A stretch of 64,000 nt of DNA. It comes from Pascua guehoae. Lineage: Eukaryota > Basidiomycota > Tremellomycetes > Trichosporonales > Trichosporonaceae. The notes under the pieces were generated by a model. That model did no database searches. It was not told the origin of the DNA and worked only from the letters and a program-made list of their open reading frames with translations. Shown here piece by piece: positions 24,467 through 35,500 of the stretch (the first letter of the stretch is position 1; each line of letters opens with the position of its first letter). A program made the position numbers and the translations under genes. The stretch lies in contig BCJX01000006.1 in assembly GCA_001600415.1 (NCBI GenBank), positions 1,356,793 through 1,420,792 on the forward strand, given 5' to 3'.

Positions 24467-25729
24467 CTAGAGACCAATGCCGAAGCAGTTGGCATAGTAG
24501 GTGACCGTCGCGGACCAGTCGGAGAAGGCCATCTTGATCCCGACCTGGCGATAGAGGACGTCGATGACGGTATAAATATCGCCGTCCTTTTGAATGGCCT
24601 CGTTAAAAGTCGAGTAGTACGAGTCGCTGGTGTTCCTGACCTGGGCGAGAGGGGGGCTGCGTTCGAGGGACCAGGTGACGATGCCGAGACCGAGCTTGTT
24701 GGCCTCGACGGCGTAGTCGCTGGGGACAATGGACCCGTTGGCGGTGGTCAAGAGATAGTTGAACGGCGGGGCAATGTACTTTACGCCGTCCTTTTTGTAC
24801 CCCGCAAGCCTGGTAGCGGCCTTTGTGACGGCCGCAGCGGTATTGCCGCCATTGTCGTCGAGGTACATTGCCTGCTTTGCAAACGCGGGCTCGGCCTTGA
24901 GCCAGTAGAGAATGTCGTCGTAGAGAAAGCTCTGGAGCCAGACCTTGGACGGGTCGACCCCGGCCTTTTTGTAGTCGTCGACGAGCTGCTGGGCGTACAT
25001 TTCCTGCGTATAGTTTCCGCCGAAGGGCATCTCGACCTCCGGCGTCTTGAGCTCGGGGGTAAACTCGAGCCCGAGATCTTTGACCATTTCAATATGCTCG
25101 ACGTGCGACATGAGCGTCCCGCACTGGTTGTACAGCGACGTGCGCCAGCCCGCAATGCCGCCAAGGTACGCCTCGGGCGTCGTGGCCGTCTTGTCGAACG
25201 CGTCCATTTTGCCGCACAGCGTCTTGAACTCGGCGAGCGTAAAGTCGCTCGTGCAGCACTTGGCCGTCGCGGCCGTGCCGTTGCCGGCAGGCTGGAACGG
25301 CACAGAGCACTTTGCATTCAGCTCGGGGATGGCCACCACATTCGTCGTCGTGTGCAGGTCGCAGTTTGAGTGGCGGCACACCAGGTGCAGGTCCTTTGTA
25401 AACGCAGTGTCGCACTCGAGGACGCCCGCCCCCATCCGCGCTCCCGCCAGGTTGGACTCGAGCGTGTGCTCGGGAAACTGCAGCGTGCCCCCGCCGCGGT
25501 GCCCGATGGAAAACGTCGACGACCGCTGCTCCTTGTTGCTGCACTTGGAAAGCTTGGTCTTGAGCGGGCCCTCGTCCATGTCGTTGACCAGGTAGTACGG
25601 GCGCGGGCCGAGCTCAATCTTCTTGATTGGCTGGTACGCCGCCTGCTTGTCTTTGTCGTGGTTCTTGCGAGAAACGGGCGACGCAGCAGCTTGCGCCGCC
25701 AGGCCGAAAACGAGAGTGGAGACGAGCAT
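24467..25729 (-). CDS. Secreted glycerophosphodiester phosphodiesterase
   Basis: Intronless, 420 aa. Hydrolyses glycerophosphodiesters to glycerol-3-phosphate plus an alcohol. The N-terminus MLVSTLVFGLAAQAAASP is a clear signal peptide, so the enzyme should act outside the cell or in the wall. Catalytic GDPD marks: SIGHRGGGTLQFPEHT (the HR pair and the first Glu, residues about 75-90), then VLECDTAFTKDLHLVCRHSN carrying the metal-binding Glu/Asp and the second His. Later blocks are FTPELKTPEV, KVWLQSFLYDDILYWL, and LGLGIVTWSLERSPP, which corresponds to the usual W-T near the barrel end. Eight or more Cys suggest disulfides. The neighbourhood also contains a GIT1-type permease about 18 kb away. 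Confidence 0.92.
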   Translation of the reverse strand: MLVSTLVFGLAAQAAASPVSRKNHDKDKQAAYQPIKKIELGPRPYYLVNDMDEGPLKTKLSKCSNKEQRSSTFSIGHRGGGTLQFPEHTLESNLAGARMGAGVLECDTAFTKDLHLVCRHSNCDLHTTTNVVAIPELNAKCSVPFQPAGNGTAATAKCCTSDFTLAEFKTLCGKMDAFDKTATTPEAYLGGIAGWRTSLYNQCGTLMSHVEHIEMVKDLGLEFTPELKTPEVEMPFGGNYTQEMYAQQLVDDYKKAGVDPSKVWLQSFLYDDILYWLKAEPAFAKQAMYLDDNGGNTAAAVTKAATRLAGYKKDGVKYIAPPFNYLLTTANGSIVPSDYAVEANKLGLGIVTWSLERSPPLAQVRNTSDSYYSTFNEAIQKDGDIYTVIDVLYRQVGIKMAFSDWSATVTYYANCFGIGL

Positions 25730-26730
25730 CGAGGTGAATCTGAACGTGTTTGATGTCGCAAGGTGAGTCGTTTGACTGTGGACACATTAGCTTGTCAGCA
25801 GCTCTGGTAAGCTCACATGTTGTGGTTGCCGGAAAGACTGGGTGATAGCTTGGGCCAAGCCCGCTAGTCGTCTACATTTAAAGTGCTACCCATCAGCGTT
25901 GTCGGACAACCATACCGTGGTCGGCCAGATACCCCCGGATTCCGATCAGCAGCGTTAGTGTCTTGGCATGCATGTTCGGTCCCTGTACTCGTCATGAAGA
26001 AACGTGAGAATAGACCATACTCAAACGTGTGCCGTGTGCCATCCGGTGGGCTGGACGTCAAATGGCAGGTACAGGATGGAACGTGGAGCAGTTTCAAGAT
26101 TCCGGTCGCACGTGTGACACTGCACTTCCATCAATAAACCCATGCGATACCCGGTTCCATGTGGTCTCAAGGCTTGGCATGGCGTCATCTCTGCATGCCC
26201 ACTGCTATGCATAGCGGGGACCCACACTGGGCCATGCTGGACCAAACTGTCTGGATGGAGAGACGTACTGCATGCACTTCTTCATCGGAACGTGTGCGGT
26301 CGCGCGTGCGGCCGCCCGCGACTGATGCCCACCAGGACCGGCGCGCAACGGAATAGACATCAGAAGAATGGTGGATGTTCGTACATGCCGGCGGTGCTGG
26401 GTCGAGCGCCTCGTCGTCAGTCCGTCACCATGTGTGTTGTAGCATGGGTTGAGTAACATCGGCGAGTTACGCCTGTACAAGCTACAAGCGGCACGTGTCG
26501 CGGTATGCAGGTGTGTCCATGCCCAACACCGACCGAGAGATTTCACGAGGTAGGTGGTCACACGAGACGGTTCAATGATGTAATGGGAAGGTGCTTCCGC
26601 GCCACATACACGGAGGGGCCAGGGGACACCTAGGACGACTACACAACGGGTGCTTCGGTAGTCGGCGACATGGGCCGCGGGTGACGCAGAGGTGGACCGA
26701 TACTCAACAAAAGGGGAGGGAGTCTCTCGC
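25730..26730. other. Intergenic, phosphodiesterase promoter
   Basis: No gene recognised; contains the 5' flank of the minus-strand phosphodiesterase and the 3' flank of the GNL1 gene. Confidence 0.5.
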
Positions 26731-28955
26731 TCATGAGTAGAGGTCGTCCTCGTCGCTGTCGCTGTCGGCATTATCGAGGCTCAGCGCTTCAAAGAAGCTC
26801 CTCTTGTTGACAGCGGTAAAGCTTTCAGGATCCTCGTCGCTCTCCTCGTCTTCGTCGTTGGACTCATCCTGCTCCTCTTCAGGGCTATCATCTTCCTCTG
26901 CCCCGTGCTCATCCTCCGCACTCTCAGCCGACCTTGCGGCGGCGGCGGCTTCGGCCTCGGCTTCCGCCTCGTCGAGGGGGTTTCCGCCAAGCCAGACGCC
27001 CACGCCTTCGGGTGCGTCGAAACCGGGCGGCCGGAATCCCCAACGGACGCGACCATCTGCGAGGGTTCGCATCACTGCTTGTCAGTCTGTGCCTTCCATC
27101 ATCCCAATACGAGCATACTCACTAGCGTTTCCAGCGCGGTTCGCATCTGGCCAGCCGCTCTTGGCGGTGACTGTCCGTCAGTACAGCCCCAACTCTCATG
27201 TTCTGGTTAGGACTCACTGTATCCGCGGTCAAGTGCACGGGAGTCCATGATGACACCCGCGGTGAGGGGCAGCTCCTTCTTCTTCACTGGACGGGGCGCA
27301 TTGCCGCGCCACGTCTTCTTGGCCTCCATGTCGTCCTCTACCTCGAGCTTGATGGGCACGCGGAAGATTGTCTCGAGTGGTGCCACTGTCGCACTGAAAT
27401 GGATGCACGCTGGGAGCGAAGGGATCTGGGAGATGGGAAGGACTGGATGTTAGCTTTGTGTTATTCGAGGGACAGGGGCATCGGGTGTAGATGAAGTATC
27501 GAACATCAGAGCCCTCTGTGAAGCGTACTCACTGCCTGACATGGCCTGAAACTCCATGGGCACGAGGCTGGGACAAACCAGCCCTGGGCAGTCGATGATC
27601 TTGATAGTCCGCCCGGCCGTGAGGATTGTCTGGAAGTGCTTGGTCTTGCCCGGTGTCTTGGAGGTACGCACGCGCGATGCGCCGAGGAGTGCATTCAGCA
27701 GCGAAGACTTGCCCACGTTTGGTTGGCCGACGAGACCGACGCCGAGGGGCTCAGTCTCGGGGTCGCGCTCATGGTCATGGTCATCGTGGTCACTCTCCTT
27801 GTCGTCTTCATCACTCTCGTGCTCGTCCTCGTCTGTCTTCTCCGCTGGGGTGTCGCCGGCCTCGCCAGCTGGGTGCTTGAGGCGACGTCCGTGCACGGGG
27901 CGCGGGGAAGTCTGCACCGGCTCGGGCTTGGCCGCTAGCGCCTCCCAGTCCACCGTTGACCGGACAGGCGGGGTCCACTCGGCGAGCTTGGCGGGATCCG
28001 ACTCGACCGACCTTGGTGGCTTGAGCAACCGCTCATGGGCGGTTTTTAGCGCTGCGACAAGCTCGCTGCGGGACGACACGGGCATGGCGGCGCGATGTTG
28101 CCTCCGGCCCTCGCCGTACATGAGCTGCGTGTCGTAGGCCGTCATGCTGACGACCTGGACGTCATCGTCCTGGTCCCCACCCGTGTCTTCGCGCCACCAC
28201 TCGGTGAGCCATGTGCGCCAGCCTTCCACGACAACGGGGTCCACGAGGTCGGTCTTGGTGAGCACGAGGATGACCTGCTTCTTCGGCCGCAGACCACGAA
28301 TGTACGAGCGGAGCGACGGGGGGCAGTGGAGTGGGGGAGCACGCGAGTCCACCAAGAGGAGGATGATGGAGGACGACTCGGTAACGCGCCATCTGCCTAT
28401 CAGCAAACTGATCTACTGATTCGCAGAGCAGAAAACCAAAACTCACAACTGGCGCCACACTTCGAGGTTGGTCTCGAACATGCTCGGGCTATGGGGCCAC
28501 TCGCTCCCTTCGTCCTTGCTCTCAACCCAGTCGTCCACAATGGAGCGCGTCGTCGACATCCACTCTCTGAATACCTCCTCTTCATGGGCTTCGACCTCGC
28601 GCTTGGTCTGTCCGTACTGAAACTCGGGGCGGGCAGGCACAGAGAGCTTGGCGCCCTCGGGCCGAGTCACGACCTCGAGAGGGAAGACGGCCGCATCTGG
28701 CGGCAACGGCCGAGTGAGCGGTGTCTCGTAGGTGAGGAGGCGTGTCGTCTCGGCGTAGTTTGGGGGGAGCGCGATGAAGCGCGACTCGAGGGCGCGCACG
28801 CCCGAGCCCTTGTGCAGGTCGGTGCGGCCGCGGTTGGGATGAGAACGGCGACTCGAGACGGGAGCGTGCTCGGGCTCCTCTCCGCGCCTGATGGCCCGTT
28901 TGTTTTGGAGTTGGATCTTCTTCTGCCTGTGTGAGAAGGCGACGGCGCGCGGCAT
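26731..28955 (-). CDS. GNL1: GNL1-type circularly permuted GTPase
   Basis: Five exons, 661 aa: 28955-28447, 28392-27533, 27442-27218, 27170-27123, 27074-26731. Family marks: basic N-terminus MPRAVAFSHRQKKIQLQNKR, WRQLWRVTESSSIILLLVDSR, then the permuted order of G motifs: G4 LTKTDLVD first, later G1 GQPNVGKSSLLNALLG, G2-like TPGKTKHFQT, and G3 DCPGLVCP. A long acidic insert rich in Asp, Glu and His separates G4 from G1, and the C-terminus is very acidic (AEEDDSPEEEQDES and following). YawG/YlqF-type GTPases of this group associate with ribosome biogenesis; the GNL1 branch is less studied. The ATG at 28955 fits the conserved basic start. Confidence 0.93.
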
Positions 28956-30010
28956 GGTGGGGGTGGGTGGCTGCTTGTCGGTGAGGAGACTGTGTGGGTC
29001 TGTGTGTGTGTGTGTGTGTGTGGTGAGGGGGTTGGGTCTAGTTGCTGATGGGGTTTGTGAGGCTTGTTGTTGATGGGGAGAATGTAGGCCAAGACGAGGA
29101 GCTTTAAAGGCACACGGATACACGGCGCGTGCTGTGGACAGAGTCGGTGTTGTCACGGACAGAGTCGCAGCATGGGGTAGATGTTACCTCTGATCCACGG
29201 ATCCGACGAGAGATGGTGTAGCAATGCCGATTCCGGGATGACGTCACAGCCAAATCCCTCAGCCTTATCCGACACGGGACCACGTGGTTCGGATCCGAAA
29301 TTGTTTGCCACTTGCTCCGGTGAACACATGAAACGCGTCCGTGTGCAGCCGAGATGATTGAACTCGGAACGGCGCCCGGGAAGGGCTTGCCGGGCACCGC
29401 CTACCGGCGAACCAGTGGTTGCCCCGCCCGCTGCTGTTTCTGGGCAGATAGGGAAGTTACCATGGTTGTCTCTCTTGGCAGTAACAGGCCGAGACACACA
29501 TATCTTACCACTCGGTGGCCCAAGTCCTGTTGATATTATTACATCCTGGGCTTGAACACTCGAATGGTCATCCTGCAACAGTCAACCAGCAATCAACGAT
29601 TGGGGACAGACGGAAGTAGCCCTCTTCTGTAAGACTGGAAGGTCAAGACTTTGACCTTGCATTGCCCACAACAGCCGTCTAATTCGAAGCAGCCGACCTC
29701 GTGCCAGGTGGCGCAGCTCCATACTGCGAGCATGGCCGAGGCCGTGGCCGATGGTCACAGTGCTTGGGGCTCCACCTGCAGTTCGGAGCGACAGGAAAAT
29801 TGACAAGTCCTTCACGAAACCTGGCAGTTGGGTTCGAACGTGGCCATCCTGACAGCCTGGAATTTGGGAAGGCAAATATCTCGGCAGCGTGGAGATGAGA
29901 CAGTGTGGCAGAGCCTCCCTACCCAAAAGACTCGAGCCGCATCTGGATTTGCTGGGGGATGGCAAGTCCCTCGTCATCCCAGACCCCATGGTAGGCAAGT
30001 AATCAGCACC
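28956..30010. other. Intergenic, GNL1 promoter side
   Basis: No protein gene recognised. A GT dinucleotide repeat (about 10 units) at 29001-29021 lies 50 nt upstream of the GNL1 ATG. The rest shows no coding or RNA signature. Confidence 0.5.
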
Positions 30011-30136
30011 TCTTCGCTAGTATATCGGTTAGTATAATCGCCTCTCAACAGAGAGCCCGGCGAAGGCGAGCAGCACATCGGCAGCTCGGCTAGCTGGAGT
30101 TCGCGATAGAGCAGGGTTCGACTCCCTGGCGGAGAA
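30011..30136 (+). tRNA. tRNA-Glu (CUC) with 54-nt intron
   Basis: Acceptor stem TCTTCGC (30011-30017) pairs with GCGGAGA (30129-30135) with one G-T wobble. The anticodon stem ATCGC (30037-30041) pairs with GCGAT (30103-30107). Loop reads C T CTC A before the intron, so the anticodon is CUC (Glu). The intron is 30048-30101, right after position 37 as in canonical tRNA introns, and its GAGAG can pair with the anticodon-loop CTCTC. The T arm contains GGGTTCGACTCCC (B box). A T5 run at 30139-30143 terminates Pol III transcription. Confidence 0.88.
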
Positions 30137-30138
30137 GC

Positions 30139-30143
30139 TTTTT
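30139..30143 (+). terminator. Pol III T-run terminator
   Basis: TTTTT immediately downstream of the tRNA-Glu 3' end. Confidence 0.8.
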
Positions 30144-30654
30144 GATCCGTGGCGGCGTGGAGCGGCCCCTGCGAGGTATGGCTTGCATCGAGGGGAATGC
30201 TGGGGGTCGGGTGAGATGTGAAGGACGCAGGACGGGGGTTGTCGAAGTCGTGAAAGACAGACAATTGTCGTCAGCCGTTCCAACTCAGTGGCAGAAGACT
30301 CCACGGGCCAAGCGAGTCAGGACTGTCAATCACGAGCTGGGACGCTCCACCATTATTCTACGCTGGTCAGACTGGCCGCGCGCGTTGCATTTCTCCGTCG
30401 CGTGCATACTACGCGCAAGGTGCAGCATCTCACATGTCAGACGTGCGGCAGTCGCAGTGCTGGACAGTGTATCACTTTGGGCGAGTAACATGGATGTGGT
30501 CCTTGTGAGATGGAGCTTTAGTGACGTATGAGCTTGTCGATTTGAGCACGTTGTCACCCTTTCGCCGGCTTGGCTGGCGGTATGGACGAATGTGTTACAT
30601 TTAATGCTGATGACCTCTACTTCGACGTACCCCTGTGGCCTGTATTTTCGACAA
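30144..30654. other. Intergenic between tRNA-Glu and SSU72
   Basis: No gene recognised; includes the 3' flank of SSU72. Confidence 0.5.
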
Positions 30655-32034
30655 TCACCAAAAAGACACAGTGTGGAGTAGCGCATGTGGGTGCTTCTCG
30701 GCGTGGGCCACGAGAATACCATCAATCTCTGCGTCCAAACTGCGCGCCTTTTCAATCTGCAAATGTGAGCGAGCTACATTGACTAAAATGACGAAGCTCA
30801 GCTCACCGTTTGTGCCAGTTCGAGGATCGACTTGCCCGCAATATGTGCCTCTTCGGGGTTGTCCTTGATCTCGACGTTGATGACATGGATTGGGTGGTTG
30901 AACTCGCCGCCTCGTTCCAGAAGGTCTGAGTGTGTTAATAAAGGTGGCGAGCCTGGGCCAGGTAGGATTTCGCTGTCGCCCATGACCGACTCACTCTCAC
31001 AAACTGCATCATAGCAGCGCTCCTCACACGTAATGACCACATCCGCGAGGATCGCCTTCATGTCCTGCCATCGCTGGGGTGCGAGCTTGACCTTGCGGTT
31101 ACGGTCCAGCATAGGCAGGAGCCCATTGGCGGTATACCTGATGGGTCAGTTCTGCTGTTCATCCCCCACCCACAGCTTGGGATCCTTTGACTCCAGATCC
31201 TTGTAAATGACATCGTAGGGCGTCCCAAACCGGTACACGTTGGGCTTGTCGATCGCGGGCCCGGGCAAGCGCACGGCCGATCCTGTGCCAGCCGAGGTGA
31301 CGCGGAGTCCCGCGTTGCTGTCTGTCAGTCATGAACTCGACTGTGAGCCTGCCAAACGCACTTCAACACCTTGTGTGCCTCCATCGAGCGGTTCTGAAGT
31401 GTCAGCTACTATGCTAAGGTAAACACAGCTGACCCACATTATTGCTCGCACACACGACGCAGAACAGTGGCCGTTGCCGGACGCCGACCTCGCCATCATC
31501 CCCGTTCCTGGTAGCGACATCGGCGACCGGCGGCGTTGGGCGATGCTGCTGCACCTGCGTCTCCATGCGTGGCGGGGGCGTGGCGCTATGTTCGGGTCCG
31601 CGCCGCCGAGGGTCCTGGGGGAAGGCGCGGGGATCTCTTGGGTCGCGCGCCCTGGGGTCCCGCGGGTCGCGGCTGTGGTTGTCACGGGGGTCGCGGGATT
31701 CGCGAGGGTCGCGCACATGCGGGGCTGGCGCGGCGTACTCGTCCCTCCGGCGCGGATCGGCTCCGTAAGGCGGCGTGGCCGTGCCTCCCTGCCCACCCGG
31801 TCCTCCTTGGCCACCAGAGCCTCGGAGGCGCGGGTCAGACGGTGGTGCGTACCGCGAGCGCGGGTCGCCGTTGGCAGGATACCCATACTGGGACGGTCCT
31901 GGGCCAGGCTGGCCACCTGGAGCGCCTCCGGGTCCTCCTGCTGGTGCACCAGAGGGAGGCGCACCATATCCCTGGCGGCCGTAGTCGCCGCCATAGGGGC
32001 CGTTGCGGCGCGGGTCGCGGCGACGGGGGTCCAT
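30655..32034 (-). CDS. SSU72: SSU72 CTD phosphatase with DPR-rich N-terminal extension
   Basis: Six exons, 378 aa: 32034-31438, 31393-31362, 31317-31174, 31137-30995, 30925-30807, 30756-30655. The C-terminal 190 residues or so are a full SSU72: [19 protein letters not shown] with the CX5R phosphatase signature, [44 protein letters not shown] with the general-acid region, [14 protein letters not shown], and the ending [13 protein letters not shown]72 dephosphorylates Ser5/Ser7 of the RNA polymerase II CTD within the cleavage/polyadenylation machinery. Unusually, exon 1 adds about 185 residues rich in Gly, Pro and repeated DPR/RDPRD triplets. The splice between exons 1 and 2 falls inside the catalytic loop. 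CFT2, another cleavage/polyadenylation factor, lies 16 kb away; that is probably coincidental. Confidence 0.93.
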
Positions 32035-32561
32035 CCTTTGTTGTCAGCGGGAGGTGGGGGTGGATGGCAGAGAGAGGGTCATGTAGGGGAGCTTGGTTAC
32101 TCACTCGGTCGATGTCTAGATTCCAACAATCTTCCTTGGAGTGTCTCTTGTTATGATGAGGAGGATGCGAGGAATGGGAGGATGATGATGAAGACAATGG
32201 TGGCGAGGAGAGTGGGTGAGGTGTGTGGATTGCACCTGCCTGGTCTAAACTCGAACTCGAACTCAAGTCAGTCTCTGTCTGTCAAACAGGTCGAGCGAGG
32301 TACAGTACGAGGTTGACGCAAGAGCTTGGAAAGCGGAACCAAATATGCCACGTGGATTTACGATTGCCGTGCGCTCGTTCTGCCTGGCATGCCTGGCTGG
32401 GTTTTCTGAACAATCGGACAGCAACAGCCAAGGGACAACACAACTACTACCATTCATCTCCCTTCCATCGTCACCTCTCCACCACCTCCATCTCTACGGC
32501 TTCGGGAATTCTCTCCAGTGGACGGGTAACCGCGCGTACGATATACTCTCGCGCACCTGTC
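32035..32561. promoter_or_regulatory. Divergent promoter SSU72 / NUP120
   Basis: The 527 bp between two divergent ATGs. It contains the CTCGAACTCGAACTC repeat near 32248-32265 and no recognised coding sequence. An in-frame extension of the nucleoporin frame upstream of its first suitable ATG is not supported. Confidence 0.5.
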
Positions 32562-35500
32562 ATGTCGCTGTACACGCCGTTCCAGCTGGTGCACGCGCAC
32601 CTCTCTCCGTCACCTGTGGCCGAGGTCGTTGTTCCAACTGAGCGGCCCTTCCCGCCGACGCGTGAGGCGTACACCTCACCTTTGCACGAGGGGCATGCTT
32701 TGAGCGCGTGCTTTGAGCCGCGGACAGCGACTCTGGCACGTTCTGTGTGCAACGGGCACGTTCTCGAGCTGCGCTCGCTGTCGCCCGTCGCTGCGCGGAC
32801 CAAAGGAGAGTCGACACCCGTTCTCCGCATTCTCCTTCCCGACCCCCTTCGCCCGCTTGCGAGCGGCTGCATTGTCCCCTCCCTTCGATCTGGCCGGATC
32901 GTCGTTGTCGTCCTCACGGAGGCGGACGTTGTGTATCGCTTCTCGTTTCCCCTCGGTGCATTTGCCGACAAGGGTGACCGCATCAACTTTGCCAACACCA
33001 CCAAACACGGCGACTGGTACGAGGAGTGGGAGCTCGACCCAGACGTTGTCGCTTCCACGGGCGGTGTGGGCAGCTGGCAGGTCACAAATGAGGACACTGT
33101 TGTGCTCGGATGCGCCGACGGCGGCATCCTCAAGGTCTCGCGTACACAAAACTCGACATCTGGTGCGTCACAACTCCATCCCGTGCCGTTGCTAACCGTA
33201 GACAACCCGCAGTGGACAGAGTCGCACCACCGTGCGTCTTCGAGGTTACGCATCGGCTCGCTCTTCTCGCGCGCGACCGACGAGCTCATCACGTCAATTG
33301 CAGAGTTTGACTACGAGGACCAGATCTCGGTGGTGTACACATTCTCGCGCGATGGCAAGCTCCGCACTTGGTCGGCAGCGACTGGGCAATGCCTCAAGTC
33401 GATTGATGTGCGCGTGTCCTCCAACCAGGTCGCGCTCGCTTCAAGCACACAGTCTGCACCGAGCTATGCGGCTGGCGAACTATCCAACTCGCTCATCCGC
33501 GTGATCGCGCACCCCAACCCTTCATCACGCTTCTCGCACATTGTTGTCGTCTTTGTGCCTACTCCTTACAACCCCGCATCACCAGGCACGTTCGTCTTCT
33601 ACCGTGCATCCAACACGGCGTACGGAGCCAACGACCTTGTCCCCGCAGGCGAGCGACCCGGCTCTCCGGCGTCTGCAGGCAGCGAGCTTCGTGGGTTTGA
33701 GATCCAGCCGCCCACGCGCACCGATGCCGCCGACGGATGGCGCCTCTGGGCCGTCTGGGACTCGAAGGGCACGCTCACTGCCGACTCGGTACCTGTCAAC
33801 GACATTCTCCAGTTTACCACCTACCACGAACCCTACCCGCGTCCCAGGATGGTGCTCGACTGGCAGCGCGCGACGGTGGACGACGCTGTCGAGCGCTTCG
33901 ACGCCGCATACTTTGACAACCTCCTGGGCACCGAGGCACCCGACCCCGCCAACCCGTACGACAACTCTGACATTTCCGACGTCTTTATCACCCACCTCTT
34001 CCAGCCGGCGCGCTTTTCGCAGGACACGCTTACGACCGCCCTGGAAAACTACCTCGAGCGGCTGCCACAGACCCAGTCGGACAAGCTGCAGTCGACCGTG
34101 TTCCCGTCCCTGTCGCGCCGCTTTGTCGCGACAGTCGGGTGCATGCTCCGTATGGAGACGAGCCCGCAGACGGGAGCGCCTGTTGTGGACGCATTCCGCA
34201 AAGCTCTCAAGCTCGAGTGGTTAGGCATCTGGGCACGCGCGCGCGAGCTCGACAAGCAGGCTCGCTGGCCGGTCGGCACGTCGTCGATCAACGGGCAGCT
34301 CCTTGTGCTCGACCGCGAGGGCGCCTCGGCACCTGTCCTTGAGGACGCGCCCGGTGTGCTGGTGCGCCTTGGCCTTTCACCCGTGGATGCGGCCGACTTG
34401 CAAACCCTCCCCGAGGGTGCATTGGCAGCTGTGTACCCGTCGCTGGCGCCACCATTGGCGCGCCGGGCGTTGACAGCGCTTGCCATCGGTGGTGAGCGTT
34501 TGGCATTGGCGCTTCGTGAGCAGGAGGCCGAGGACGCACCCACAGCACTTGACGCGTTTGTGGCGCACGTCAATGACGAGCTCGCGGCACCTCCGCGTAT
34601 GCCGGTTGAGAACCTCGCTGCGTTGTGGTGGGATGACCTCGTTGAGCCCTACCTCGTATCCGAGGACCTCACCGCGCTCCAGGCCGCAGTAGGAGAATGC
34701 TCGACCTTTGGCGTGACACGCACACTGTCAGCTGCACTCGACCTCCTGGCGACCGCTCCGGCACCGTCCAGCAGCGACGGGACGGCCGACACGTGGTCGT
34801 TTGCGGGCTTTGGCAACGCGCTGCTCGCGTCGACCGTGTCGGCGATCATTGCGGCGCGTTATGCCTTTGCGCGCGACTTGCTCCTTGTCTCACTCTACCA
34901 CTTATCCGTGACGCCCGACCCCGAGGACGACGACGACCTGCTGCAGGTCCTTGCGCGCGCCCAGGTCGCGTACCACCGCTACCGCGTCTTGGCGTGGCTG
35001 GCGGCGCAGACGGGTGAGGAGGCCGGCGAGCGCACACGGGCACGGCGCCACGCCAAGCGCGCCCGGGGCAAGGACGATATGCTTGCCGAGTTTGACAGCC
35101 TGCGCATGCGCGAGGGCGGCGACGACAGCCATGACCCCGCAGACACGGACGGGTACGACACTAGCTACTCGCTCATGCACAGCCTACTTGCGCGGGCGTT
35201 CCCCCAGCCCGTCCCACGAGACACGGTGGCGGCGCTGTTCGACAGCGCGTCCCAGCTGCTCTCGGACCTGAGCCTGCTCGATGCTGGTCTCGTCGACACC
35301 GAGCCGGGCACGCCCGACGTGCGCCTCGCCCACGCTGTCCTGCGCGATGGCCACGCGGCTGTCGCTGACGACCTCACCGAGTTGTACCCCCTCAGTGCGG
35401 GTATGGCGTTTGTCCGCGGCCGCGCGTTACTCGAGATGGGTAAAGTGGGCGCGGCAGTGGCCATGCTCGAGCGCGCCGCTGCGGGCGTGCGCGATGGCTC

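Noticed and set aside
24434..25369. 311-aa plus-strand frame opposite the phosphodiesterase
   Set aside because: Shadow of the GDPD coding strand; the minus strand has a signal peptide and catalytic motifs.
27556..28137. Ser/Arg-rich plus-strand frame in the GNL1 gene
   Set aside because: Antisense to the GTPase motifs.
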